Source: Gamarada debralockiae (lineage: Eukaryota; Ascomycota; Leotiomycetes; Helotiales; Hyphodiscaceae). Taken from it: 23,339 bases of DNA. Location: positions 1-23,339 of the forward strand of contig NXFV01000546.1 of assembly GCA_002803225.1 (NCBI GenBank), in the 5' to 3' direction. Position 1 is the stretch's first letter; every line of letters starts with the position of its first letter. Positions 9,378 to 19,018 of the stretch are shown in pieces. Both the position numbers and the translations under genes were made by a program. Below the pieces are notes generated by a model. It searched no databases, was not told the DNA's origin, and saw only the letters and a list, made by a program, of their open reading frames with translations.

Positions 9378-10240
9378 ATGCGTCGGAAGATCTTTGTCAC
9401 CTCTTTGCGAGCTATGGGCACCCAAAACATCACTGCCCCAGCTAAAGGCTATCTAGGCGTTGCTTACTTTGGTAATTGGTATGTCTGAGATTTTCAATTG
9501 CAGGAATCGACTAAAGAAATACCAGGGCAGCACATGGGGACCTCACGCATATCATCTACGCTTTCGCAGATAGAAATCCAGACACTGGAGAGATGTGAGT
9601 TTTCTATTACAACCATAGGTTGTCGTGGAAGTAGACTGATATCGGATAAAGTTTTCTCAGCGACACTTTGGCAGATACTGGAAGTCTCTCTACGACCAGT
9701 GACAACCTCTATGGCTATCTCCAGCAACTCTACCTCCTTAAAAAGAGAAACCGGGGCTTGAAAGTCTTGCCATCTGTCGGTAGTAGTAGCTACTCGCCAC
9801 ACTTGGGATCGCCACCATCAAGTGCTTCCGGACGCTCAAGTTTTGCAGCGTCCGTCCTCTCCCTCATTGAGAATCTTGGTCTGGACAGCGTTGATATCGA
9901 CTGGGAATACCCCGCCCAATGCTGCACAAGCTGCAGACATGGTGCTTCTGCTGAAGGCGGTGAGGCAAGCTCTTGCGCCAAACAATTTTACAGTTTCGGG
10001 CAGTTTGGCTACACGTATATGCTTCCGGCCGAGATGGACCAGTACGTGGACATCTGGAATCTTATGGCGTACGACTACGCTGGAGCCTGGAGCAACGCCA
10101 CTGGCAACCAAGCAAACCTCTTTCGTTCCTATGGAATAGGGGTTGGCAGTATTAGGCCCCATTGCCGATGGCTACCCGGTAGCTCGCACATGGCATTAGG
10201 CCCCAATACTTCCAACCTTTATTCCAGGATATTCCAGTAG
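9378..10240 (+). pseudogene. GH18 chitinase, frameshifted and C-terminally truncated
   Basis: GH18 enzymes hydrolyse chitin and similar fungal enzymes are secreted. Pieces appear in the correct order over several frames: APAKGYLGVAYFGNW (first barrel strand, near 9437-9481); LTHIIYAFADRNPDTGE (9541-9590); a canonical intron 9595-9660 (GTGAGT to CAG); NLYGYLQQLYLLKKRNRGL; LKVLPSVGSSSYSP (usually LKVLLSIGGWTYSP); and the catalytic motif LDSVDIDWEYP, whose acid Glu codon at 9905-9907 is intact. Then NAAQAADMVLLLKAVRQAL and AEMDQYVDIWNLMAYDYAGAW follow. Frame changes fall near 9480-9540, 9912 and 10000, and the ends do not resemble normal termini, so no functional product is expected. The length of readable homology is about 280 residues, against roughly 350 for a whole GH18 domain. 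A LysM gene remnant lies 1.6 kb away on the opposite strand, a known pairing for subgroup C chitinases; subgroup assignment here is inference. Confidence 0.8.
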
Positions 10241-10523
10241 GGGCGGGACAGATTGCACTATGATTCCCTGACACAGATAACGTGAACTGCAAGCCTAATA
10301 TAATTTCTAGTCTTCGATTTCCAAAAATTCTGGTGAGCGTAGGGTGATGAAAAAAGAAAAATTTTAAAATTTTTTTTTATTGTCTTGGTAAAATGAGGAG
10401 ATATTTTTTACGATGCGAAGTTGTGGCCTAAGGCCTAAATGATGCTCTGAAGGCTCCCTAAAAACGCGGACTTGTTTGGGTAAGCTCGTAAGGCTTCATT
10501 CTGTGCAATGCAGGGACCTTGAC
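10241..10523. other. Intergenic DNA with an A/T homopolymer tract
   Basis: No gene is seen. A low-complexity stretch of A and T runs lies at about 10350-10380. The rest is unremarkable flank between the chitinase remnant and an inverted-repeat pair. Confidence 0.4.
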
Positions 10524-10791
10524 TACGGAGGATCGGTTCAAAAGTCCTGACCCCTGCCAATTCTTGGCTTCCAAGCCCCTGTCAGCCGCACAGGTGGTAT
10601 AGAACAGCGATCGCTGATATTTCAGGCTGTTGAGGCCTATTCTACAGGGCATCCAGCCTGTAATCTCCACTATAACCCGAATTCCTTCAGGACTTGATAC
10701 CTGTAGTGGGTTGCTAGGGACAACACCTCGACGCCACGACGACCAGGATCTCTTTCAGCAAGGGTCAGGACTTTTGAAGCGATCATACGTA
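10524..10791. repeat. Imperfect inverted repeat pair spanning 268 bp
   Basis: The segment 10531-10557 (core TTCAAAAGTCCTGACCC) is repeated in inverted orientation at 10758-10784, with 25 of 27 positions matching. Weaker similarity (5 of 7) extends the repeat outward to 10524 and 10791. The right arm ends about 40 bp before the start codon of the next gene. No convincing target duplication was found, so it may be an old MITE or a plain inverted duplication. Confidence 0.5.
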
Positions 10792-10833
10792 TCAGCAACA
10801 CCATTTTCAGACCACCTACCCCACAAATTCATA

Positions 10834-11493
10834 ATGCCCCGCGAACCAATGGGACCCCGCGTCGTCGTCCCCAAACCACCCCCTACTCCATATCGAATCG
10901 TCGTCGAGCCCCTACAAACACACGATGGGACGCCCTGCAGTATAGCCTGGTCGCGTCATGAACGACATCCAACGTGCCCTGCTGGCTCAATCCAAGTCTA
11001 CTCCACGACCTCACCGTCGCCGTCGGACATCTCTGCTCTCGCCCACAAACTGCAGGCCGATGTCTTCGGGCCAGGAGGACCCAAAAATCTGTCCAACTAC
11101 AACGATAGACTTGATATTTACAGGCTGGCCATTCCAGACAAAGTGAGCGAGGCGGAAATGGTAAAGAGATGCGTTGCTCATCAAAGAGCTGAGATCGAAT
11201 TGCGGAACAAGGATGAGGGTAAAGAGAGGTATATACAGAGGTGGGATTATACAAGGGACTACAGACGATTTATTGTAGTAATTGACACCGAGGAGGATAA
11301 GTGGGAGGACGAAGGGATGTTATTTGTTTGGTTTGATGTTGTCGATAGGCCGAGAGACGAGGATGATATTGTTCCCGAGGTTTACGTTCGGAGGTATAAA
11401 GGCCTGGAACAACTGGGGTCGGAATTGAGTACTGTGAGGCTGTCTTTCAATTGGCAGACGGCGAAGGAGCAGTTTGGCGAAGCAGACGAGTAG
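10834..11493 (+). CDS. Hypothetical protein, 219 aa, single exon
   Basis: The open frame continues upstream to an ATG at 10630, but I place the start at 10834. The ATG there has A at -3 (ATAATGCC) and begins a Pro-rich leader (MPREPMGPRVVVPKPPPTPY), whereas the upstream codons overlap the inverted repeat and look non-coding. The predicted protein is soluble, without signal peptide or membrane helix. It has a Ser/Pro-rich segment at about 50-60, a charged middle, and an acidic C-terminal half with hydrophobic strands (RRFIVVIDTEED, GMLFVWFDVVD). I do not recognise the family. It is intact, with no stop or frameshift, in strong contrast to the broken genes on both sides. This suggests it is either functional or a newer arrival. 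Expression and conservation are not known. Confidence 0.65.
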   Translation: MPREPMGPRVVVPKPPPTPYRIVVEPLQTHDGTPCSIAWSRHERHPTCPAGSIQVYSTTSPSPSDISALAHKLQADVFGPGGPKNLSNYNDRLDIYRLAIPDKVSEAEMVKRCVAHQRAEIELRNKDEGKERYIQRWDYTRDYRRFIVVIDTEEDKWEDEGMLFVWFDVVDRPRDEDDIVPEVYVRRYKGLEQLGSELSTVRLSFNWQTAKEQFGEADE

Positions 11494-11873
11494 GAGTCGA
11501 AACTAGGTTAATGGGGATGTGAGAGGTTCCGAGACTGTACTCGAAAATTCGCCTTACATTTCCAACCTGTGTTTGCAGACAGGAGCGAATGTGCCATATG
11601 GACGAAACTTAACCTATCGACACGCGGTTTCTATTTTTTTTGTTGGGGGGGAGGGGGAGGTGGGCTGTTGCCGACGAGCGTCGGGGGCGATGATGATTTT
11701 ATGGATCAATGAGAATGGAGCTGCTTTATAGGTTTAATCTTTACAGAGTTTGGCTTAGATATCTGGTCTAGTAGTATGGGTTATGGATGGCATTTGTAGA
11801 TGCCTTGTCACATTGTGCATAGGTTTGACAGTAGGATTTTCTGAAGATTCGCCTATTGAGATATCTAGATTCC
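11494..11873. other. Intergenic DNA with a G-rich tract
   Basis: No gene is supported. Bases 11645-11664 form a run of guanines (7, 5, 2 and 3 G separated by single bases) that fits a four-run G-quadruplex pattern, just after a T tract. It lies about 150 bp after the hypothetical gene's stop codon and may fall in its 3' UTR or terminator region. Confidence 0.4.
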
Positions 11874-14080
11874 CTACGAGCTGGCTCTAATACAATAATA
11901 TGTATTAGCCCAATTCTGTCCAACAATTGGCACCATTAGTCCTAATACTGTATTCCACTCATACAACTCAGCAGCAGTAATACCATGCTCCTGAGCAAAG
12001 CTTTAGCGCCCATCTCCGCTCACAGCTTCCGCATACGCGCTGCAATTGCTCGCTATGGAGTTTGGTTGAGTGGGACTAGTGCAGGCGACTGCGTACTGCT
12101 TGGCTGTGAGATGGTTACAGATGTTGAGGTGGGACTTGTACTAGTCCTACGCAATAAGCTTCATTAGCCCAGAAACCACTAGAGCAATCTAAGGAGACCG
12201 TGGGTTCCAGGCCAGGAACTGCGCGGATGTGATGCCGTACGCTGCTTCAACAGAAGCACAGGAATCACCAGCTGGGTTTTGCACAAGTTAACGTTGTTAC
12301 CCAGTGGGTTGGAGATGAGAGAATCCAACTTACATTTTGCAAGATACCACTGGTTGCAGTTTGATGGCTCGCCACTTTGTGTGGGTCCTGGCGGTGTGGC
12401 GACGGGTGTTGAACTTGATGTGGTGGAAGATGTTGAGCTGGAGATTCCGACGCAATATGCTTCGTCTAACTAGAAGCCGCTGCTGCAGTCTGATGATACT
12501 GCTGGATTCCAAGCGTGGAATTGAGCATCTGTGATACCGTACGCGACCTCCACGCTCCAACAAGAGTCCCTAGCTAAGATATCCATTAGAAGCTGAATTT
12601 TCTTGTCGAACTTGGATTGCGGGAAGCAGATCTGGATGTTTACATTTTGCTACGTACCATTTGTTACAGTTGGATGGCTCTCCAGACTGAGTTGACCCGG
12701 GTGCCGTAGGAGATACTGAAGTTGATGATGTACTCAATGACCCAGTTGTTGTTGAGGCAGCTGCGCTTGGGAAACTTGCGACAAATCCTGGCCCCGCAAC
12801 GCAGTATTGGTAGCCTAGACTCATATTAATAGGTATAAATATGTGCTAGTCTGGTGCGAACTTACTCAGCCAAAGCGTACTGCAATTAGATCCTACTGCA
12901 GGATTCCAAGAGTAGAAGTCTTCTATCGTGATGCACCAATCATTCAAATCTGATCGCAAGTGTTTCCTATATCTGCACTAGCAAACTGAGAACAGTTGCT
13001 GATTGTTCCATTCTATAAACGGTCAGCATTCGTTTTCTGTGGAGGTGGAAATAGATGGAGATAGGTAAGGTTCTAAGTACTCGGATTGGCAGAACGGCAG
13101 CTGAAGATGCTGGGGTAGGTGTTGGAAACTATCCAGACCACGCTACACAGTAATACTGATTAGACTGAAAACCACAGTCCACATCGCTTGTGTTTCCAAG
13201 ACTTGGATTCCAAAATCCCAGCGTGTCAAGCGTGATTGAATAGGTGTTTGCTACCAACTGGCAATTGTTATCGTAAAAAGTACCAGTCAAGTTCATCTGG
13301 TAGTCAGACTCGTCTATATAAGACTCATAATTAGTTCGAGAACCGTTGGTGTAGGTAACGTTGGTTGACGAAAATGCTACCATCGTAGCGTTGGATGTCG
13401 AAGTTGGTAAAACATAACCGGGCGCTCCAGGATAGTCATTTACTGGGCAACACTAGCAGGGTATATATCCGGGAGGGGAAGCAGACTTGCTGTTTCCCAC
13501 CGGCAGAATACAGTAGCTCTCATAGGCATATAAATTTGTGCAACTGGAAATGTGTCAGATTTTCAACCGTGGAGGTTTACCAGCGCTTACTTTGAGTTCA
13601 CCTCAGGATTCCAAAATTGGAAGTCCGTGAGAGAGATACCGAATTTAATGAGGAGCAAATTGCAGTAGTCTCTGGTTGGGCTTGATACCATTGGCCGCAG
13701 TCCGTATTCGTGCCATTTGCGGCATCTGTAGGGATACTAACTGTAATCGAAACACTTGTGAAAGCTGCGAAGGTCATTGTAGATGCAACATATCGAACTC
13801 CAGGGGCCTCTACACAGATCTCGTAATTCATCGATTTGTTGACGTTGCTACACTGAAGGTCGAAGACCGGATTCCAAACCAGCACCTGAGCATAAGTGAT
13901 GTTTTGAGACGAGGCAATGGATGTGCATGTATCGTTGGCTTTACTGTATATGTTGTACAGGTATTCTGAAGACAGAGAGTGCCGTTGTTTGGGAAATCAG
14001 CGTAGTAGGTTGAAGATGGTTGTCTGAGAGTAGTGTTTCCAGTAGTGTAGCAAATGTAGTAATATATTACTAATAATATC
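11874..14080 (-). pseudogene. Multi-LysM protein (about seven LysM modules), pseudogene
   Basis: LysM domains bind chitin or peptidoglycan; secreted fungal multi-LysM proteins bind chitin outside the cell. Seven modules are readable in order, most with the fungal core of a Cys, a degenerate GDxC, then WNP and a YYC-like end: about 13980-13795 (AQVLVWNPVFDLQC), 13705-13470 (ISLTDFQFWNPEVN), 13290-13130 (LDTLGFWNPSLGN), 13015-12790 (IEDFYSWNPAVGSNC), 12680-12430 ([15 protein letters not shown]), 12375-12140 (YGITSAQFLAWNP), and 12040-11874 (HGITAAELYEWN, ending YYCIRASS and stop). Ser/Thr-rich linkers separate some modules. Canonical introns are visible at 13590-13544, 12643-12574 and 12333-12272. 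It is dead: frames shift near 13945, 13660, 12950 and 12210, and stops occur near 13453 and at 12470-12472. The signal peptide and N-terminus are missing, since homology ends in AT-rich DNA near 14080. Confidence 0.8.
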
Positions 14081-14930
14081 ATAAAATAATGAAAGACTTT
14101 ACACTGCTAATAAACATATGATAACGAGCTAGCCTGTAAAGATCTAATATAATATAATAAAGAGGGGGTCACACTGGTAATATATGATATTAAGGAGTTA
14201 TAGGGGCTCGCTTAAGCGCCCGTAGGGTGATTTTCCATGACACGACCCTAACTTAGATTACTTGTTAAACTACTAAAATTTGATGTAAAAAGATGCTATT
14301 GACAGAGCGTTTTATACTTTTAGTATATACTTTCTACTAATTTAAGAATTATTATATTTGATTTAGTAGGTGTTAAATATATAATTTTAAAAATCGGCGG
14401 AGCCTTAACACGTGACTATCGCATAGACTACAAGAGCCATCGCTGTGAAAACCTGCTATTACTACTATTACTACTATGTCTCCTCAAATACATACAATAA
14501 CGTCTCCTCTTTATATCAGGAGGCTCTAGTAGTGCTTTATCACCTGCTAAATCTCCTGTTCTTTCTATGCTTCCTAGCGATTGGTTTGAGGGTATAGAGG
14601 AACCTATCTCCTGCTTCAACTTAACTTTTCCTACACGCCGCAGAGGTTATAGAGCTACTGTGCAACTAAGCTACAAAGCTCCTGGGTTTACAGTATCTAT
14701 GATCTTGGCTAGGAATTAAGGACTAAGAGGTAGAGTTGATTAGGTCTTACAAGGAGGAAACGAAGGCAGAGGCGCTGAAGGAGTAATTACTTGTAATATA
14801 AGTAATATATAGTAATAATTATGGTACGATATCATAAATACCGACCCATATTTCGTATGATAACGTGCTAAAAAGTCTACACTGTAGTAATATTGAATGT
14901 CTTTAACTGGTAATATATTACGTCTTCACA
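14081..14930. other. AT-rich, degenerate non-coding DNA
   Basis: Long runs of A/T-rich sequence with TAATATAT-type words suggest RIP-eroded repeat DNA. A perfect 10-bp palindrome CGCTTAAGCG lies near 14210. A trinucleotide stretch (TTACTACTA-like) lies near 14458-14477. One frame is open from 14501 to 14719 on the plus strand (MLPSDWFEGIEEPISCFN within it), without an N-terminal ATG and without recognisable similarity; it may be a fragment of an old element. Confidence 0.45.
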
Positions 14931-15320
14931 CTACTGGAAACACTGGACAGGTTTGGCAATTGACAAAATGGAAGTTGGAGAGGGATATACGGAGGAAGAA
15001 TAGCCTTGTGATGAAATCACTGCAACAGTATGAATGAGTGAAGAGCGAGAACAGAAATATAACCAGTAGTCTACCTCGCCGGCTTTAGACATGATGAGAT
15101 TTCCCACCCAATGCTTGCGCCTGCACGAATGCAGCCTGCTCCACAGGGGCATATTGATCAAAGTTTGGGACTTGGTCATTGAACTGGCTCCCAAAGATGG
15201 CAATTAGGGATCGTAAGGCGGACGCAGTACTTCCCCCCGTTCCAGGTGTAGAGAGGATCTCGCTGACGAGAGTTGCAAGACCACCCTTTGCTCGAAAGAG
15301 GTATTGACAAACTGTTTCGT
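14931..15320 (-). pseudogene. Fragment of a fungal transmembrane protein, unrecognised family
   Basis: A coding-like minus-strand frame from about 15315 to a TAA near 15095 reads TLVSEILSTPGTGGSTASAL, then SLIAIFGSQFNDQVPNFDQY. This resembles the pre-membrane segment of large hypothetical fungal membrane proteins (the pattern GSTAxALQSLxT...YYDQ...FD). After the stop a frame change continues into a hydrophobic stretch GYISVLALHSFILL, where such proteins have their last helix. It has no start and no proper end, so I call it a remnant. The family memory is approximate. It lies 140 bp beyond the 3' end of the intact MARVEL gene. Confidence 0.4.
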
Positions 15321-15463
15321 ATATTTGACAAAACTAGTTTCCATCTATTGGTATCAAAACACGGAAGTATTTCTCGCTGACAACCAAACGCCCTTCCTTT
15401 CCCTCAAGTCCCATATATCAAAACACATCTCCCTTTCCTACTTTTCTTTCCATTGCTCTGTCA

Positions 15464-16350
15464 CTACACACTGTCATACCTCGCGTTCGGGAATTGCAAT
15501 CTACCAGTCGGTCCAATTGCAGGACTTTGGGCACCGCTATACCCCGTATACGCCGGGTTCTCATCCTCCACCCGCGGCGGTGCGTATGCTGCATAGCTAG
15601 GGGCGTCCGAGTATCCAGCACCACCCATCGCCGATGATTCTCCTCCTCCGTATGAAGGCGCAGAATCGTGGATCTCATGGTCATCGGTATTGTGTACAGG
15701 TGCGTATTCGTCGTGCGGGGCAGTGGAGAATGCTTCCTTGTCCGGATCGATAATCGCAGCGTTATTTGGAGCTCGGGAGGCGCCAGGGAGGTAACCTTCG
15801 CGGCGGTAGTACATGCAGGCGTAAGTTGACATGAAGGTTGCGAGGATGTAGAGAAGCCTAGGATTAATCGTCAGCCTTGTATGCCAAGACTCAAAGCAGG
15901 AGACCAAAACTCACCAGATGAAAACTCCAAATGCAACCACCACCTTGCTCAATTTACATCCACTATTGCACTTCCCCGTCCCATTCCAATTCGCTACCGC
16001 AGCGAAGGCCGAGAGCCATAGTATGCAGAAAACCAAATCGACGGCGACCAAGGCGTAGGGGTTGGCGAACTTGCGGGTTCGTGGGAAGCGGGGGGTCATG
16101 GTTTCGTAGATGATTGCTGGCACTGTGAGGAAGCACTAGATAGATAGATATTAGAATCCATTGTTCCAGTGATCTTAGATACGGGTGTTGGAGAACCGAC
16201 CAATCCGAAATACCAGCCTAATCTCCCATCGACACTCGCTGAGGATCGGAATACAGCAATACAGAGAATCCAGGCCACGGCCATGAAGGCAGCTTGTGCA
16301 ACATGCACGCCCAGCTTGATGTGTGGGAATTGATGGACTCCGAACTCCAT
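15464..16350 (-). CDS. MARVEL-domain four-helix membrane protein, 254 aa
   Basis: MARVEL proteins are tetraspan proteins of the plasma membrane or vesicle traffic. Three exons read on the minus strand: 16350-16201, 16135-15915, 15857-15464, with introns of 65 and 57 nt. The phases agree and the second donor (GTGAGT) is canonical; the first (GTCGGT) is weaker, but its splice gives the expected FGLCFLTVPAIIYE. Start MEFGVHQFPHIKLGVHVAQA, helix 1 with WILCIAVFRSS, helix 2 GWYFGLCFLTVPAIIY, then the conserved TPRFPRTRKFANPYA loop, helix 3 VDLVFCILWLSAFAAVANW, the paired Cys KCNSGCKLSK, and helix 4 VVVAFGVFIWLLYILATFMS. A hydrophilic tail carries REGYLPGASRAPNNAA, a Gly/Ser/Tyr-rich part and the end FPNARYDSV. 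Every expected family part is present and unbroken. It is divergent from the MFS gene. Confidence 0.9.
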
Positions 16351-17014
16351 TTTGCCGTCTCGTGCGTTCTGTTTCTCGATTGCTGCAGCTGAAACCAGGA
16401 GGACAAAATTCGTTTGTTTACTTCCTTTCTTGTCAAGAACAGAGAACAGAGAACAGTGAAAGGAAGAAGTTCGAGATCAATTAAATGACTTGAAGTTAAT
16501 GAACGAGGGAGAAGCGAGAGTGCGTGTCTGCCTACGTACAAAAGAGGGCAGCTCTTTGTTGAATTGACAGGATGCGGAGGCTCGGAAGTTGACGCGTTGC
16601 ATTTTGCTCAACTCAAAGGTTATGTATGCATGGGATCGGGTGCAAAGCCACAAGAACAGCCGAGTAGGTTGAGCTTAAAATAGAAGGCGAGGCTGAGACG
16701 ATTGTCGCAAGAAGGGGAGACGGCATGGCCAATACAAACCTTTCCATTGGATCAAAACTTGAAAAATACTCAATTACGTGCATTATGAGAGGAATATGAG
16801 GATATACTTTTAATTGAAGAGTAGAACGGTGCTTGAAGGTTATTAAGGTCTTCGTCCGAAATTGCACCCGCGTTAGGTCGACCGGCCGCGGAATTTTCGA
16901 TTTGTATGGATAAATAATCCATCCCACTCTTCAAAAACTACATCCGCAAGGTCTAAGTGATGGATTTTTCTCGTTCTTTTGTACATATCGTGCATCTACA
17001 TACATCTATTAACC
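16351..17014. promoter_or_regulatory. Divergent intergenic region between MARVEL and MFS genes
   Basis: These 664 bp separate two start codons pointing away from each other and must hold both promoters and 5' UTRs. No convincing protein-coding frame was found. I could not identify a specific operator or core promoter element. Confidence 0.4.
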
Positions 17015-18682
17015 ATGGCTATCAATAACAATCCTCCACACGGGGCAACAGAACCCTCGATTCGAAATACTGACGAGGAAACGCCCCTCCTTCGAGATCA
17101 ACCCAAATCTACGCAGACAGACGAAGATAGTGTGCAGCAAGAATCAACGGAACAGATCGTGATTCCAGAGGAGTTGTCGACGAGAAGACTGGTGATCACA
17201 TTGGGCAGCGTCTACGTGGGAGTCTTTCTCGGTGCTCTGGATTCCACAATAATCGCGACCCTCTCCGCACCGATATCAACATCCTTCGAATCACTCTCCC
17301 TCCTCTCCTGGCTTGCTTCCGCTTACCTCATAGCCAACTCCGCATGCCAACCTCTCTCGGGTCGCCTCACAGACATATTCGGCAGGAGAACGGGGCTGGT
17401 GGTATCGAATATTCTCTTCGCCGCAGGAAATCTAATATGCGGCTTGGCGACGACGGAATGGGCTATGATCGCAGGGCGAGTTGTGGCAGGCATGGGAGGT
17501 GGAGGATTGATGGCCATTAGCACATTCGTGGGGTCGGATTTGGTGCCTCTGAGGAAGAGAGGTCTGATGCAAGGGATTGGGAATGTGTGTTATGGAAGTG
17601 GAGCAGGACTTGGGGGTATATTTGGTGGATGGGTGAACGATGTTTGGGGATGGAGAGTTGCTTTTCTCTCACAAGTTCCCTTCGTGGCCGTGTCCGGAAT
17701 TCTGGTATTCTTCCTCATCCGAATACCACCCAAGAAATCGGAGAAGTCGAAACTTTCTCGAGTTGATTTCCTAGGCTCCTTCATACTTCTCATTACACTC
17801 ATCCTATTCCTCCTGGGTCTCAACTCTGGCGGCAACGTCGTGCCCTGGAATCACCCACTCGTTCTCGTCTCGCTCCCCCTATCCCTCGTTGGGCTCGCAG
17901 TCTTCGTCTACATTGAAGCATACGTCGCCTCCGAACCTGTCATACCAGTCAAACTTCTCCTCAACCGCACCGTCGCAGCCGCCTGCTTGACCAACTGGTT
18001 TATAACAATGGTGGCATTCATGATAACCTTCTATATCCCAATTTTCTTCCAAGTCAAGGGCCTCTCCGCCACCGCGGCCGGCATGCGTCTCCTCCCCCAA
18101 TCCCTCGGCTCCTCCATTGGCTCGTTGGGCTGCGGTCTCATCATGAACCACACTGGCAAATACAAGATCCTAGGTCTCACCGTCATCTCCATTTTTGTTC
18201 TCGGAACTGGCCTCCTCACAACTCTTACGTTCAATACTCCCGATTGGCCAGGCTTTGTCTACCAATTCCTGGTCGGTGTAGGATACACCGGTATGTTGAC
18301 CGTCACGCTACTCGCCACCATCTCAGCAGTAGCACATGAACACCAAGCAGTCATCACATCCGCGACCTACGCATTCCGTTCAACAGGCTCCACAATCGGC
18401 ATCGCCATCGCCTCGGCCGTATACCAGAACATCCTTGTCTCCTCCCTGCACTCGAAATTTGGCGGGGAAAAGGGGGCAGTGGACGAGATCCGGCGGATTA
18501 GAGATAGTTTGGACGAATTGAAGCATCTACCTAAAGGATGGAAGGCGGGTGTGTTTGAGAGTTACGAGGTAGCATTGAGAGGTGTTTTCTTGACCGCCTT
18601 AGGTATCGCGGTTCTGGGGTTGGTTTGTGGGGCGTTTATGAGGCAGCATACTTTGCATACTAGTTTGGCAAGGAGGGATTAG
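17015..18682 (+). CDS. MFS transporter, 14-helix DHA2 type, vacuolar Fnx/VBA-like, 555 aa
   Basis: Members of this group are proton-coupled carriers; fission-yeast Fnx1/Fnx2 and yeast Vba proteins move basic amino acids into vacuoles, while others export drugs. Single exon. The ATG at 17015 is chosen (ACCATGG, an ideal context) over an in-frame ATG at 16979, which would add a 12-residue leader. A hydrophilic N-terminus of about 55 residues carries a dileucine-type sorting signal EETPLLR (21-27), common in vacuolar proteins. Helix 1 has the family motif GALDSTIIATL (Asp76). MFS motif A appears as GRLTDIFGRR (116-125). GRVVAGMGGGGLMA and GIGNVCYGSGAGLGGIFGGW follow, closely like Fnx-type transporters. 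About 14 hydrophobic segments can be seen, and the length is usual for the family. No frameshift or stop. Substrate is not determined by the sequence; a multidrug role remains possible. Confidence 0.88.
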   Translation: MAINNNPPHGATEPSIRNTDEETPLLRDQPKSTQTDEDSVQQESTEQIVIPEELSTRRLVITLGSVYVGVFLGALDSTIIATLSAPISTSFESLSLLSWLASAYLIANSACQPLSGRLTDIFGRRTGLVVSNILFAAGNLICGLATTEWAMIAGRVVAGMGGGGLMAISTFVGSDLVPLRKRGLMQGIGNVCYGSGAGLGGIFGGWVNDVWGWRVAFLSQVPFVAVSGILVFFLIRIPPKKSEKSKLSRVDFLGSFILLITLILFLLGLNSGGNVVPWNHPLVLVSLPLSLVGLAVFVYIEAYVASEPVIPVKLLLNRTVAAACLTNWFITMVAFMITFYIPIFFQVKGLSATAAGMRLLPQSLGSSIGSLGCGLIMNHTGKYKILGLTVISIFVLGTGLLTTLTFNTPDWPGFVYQFLVGVGYTGMLTVTLLATISAVAHEHQAVITSATYAFRSTGSTIGIAIASAVYQNILVSSLHSKFGGEKGAVDEIRRIRDSLDELKHLPKGWKAGVFESYEVALRGVFLTALGIAVLGLVCGAFMRQHTLHTSLARRD

Positions 18683-19018
18683 ATGGTGTTCAAAATGGTA
18701 GATGGGGCATTAGAGGTAGATTGGTGGAGATGGGTCGTATATATTATGGTTTGTAAGTTTGGAATCGATGATTTGCAAACTTACCCTCGCCCTCTTTAAC
18801 TCGGGTCCTCCAGATTGCAATTTGGGGGTTTTGGTGAGGTCAAGTGAATGGACGATTCACATGACATGACATAACTCTGATGCTCTACGATAGTTGTGTC
18901 GACACTCATTACGACAATCATCGCCAGGGTATCTACATTCAGCGAAAGGCCATACAATATCAAGCCATTCCATCCCAGATCGGTCATATGTTCCCCTTCA
19001 GCTAAACATGCGCACCCT
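18683..19018. other. Convergent intergenic region
   Basis: These 336 bp lie between the stop codons of the MFS gene (plus) and the reductase gene (minus) and should contain both 3' UTRs. No gene is seen. Confidence 0.4.

Noticed and set aside
9479..9503. 25-nt intron-like GTATGT to CAG gap in the chitinase
   Set aside because: It is too short for a spliceosomal intron in this genome (others are 46-70 nt), and the frame does not continue cleanly; more likely a deletion-damaged remnant.
10630..10833. Longer start for the hypothetical gene at 10630
   Set aside because: The extra 68 codons run through an inverted repeat and show no protein-like pattern; the ATG at 10834 has better context.
13395..13969. 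Plus-strand open frames of 66 and 97 codons
   Set aside because: They are shadows of LysM exons on the minus strand, which show clear WNP and Cys motifs.
16613..16927. Minus-strand 104-codon frame in the MARVEL-MFS intergenic region
   Set aside because: It lies in a divergent promoter region and resembles no protein family.
16979..17014. Upstream in-frame ATG of the MFS gene
   Set aside because: It would add 12 residues before the strong ACCATGG start; family proteins start near the hydrophilic EETPLLR region without such a leader.
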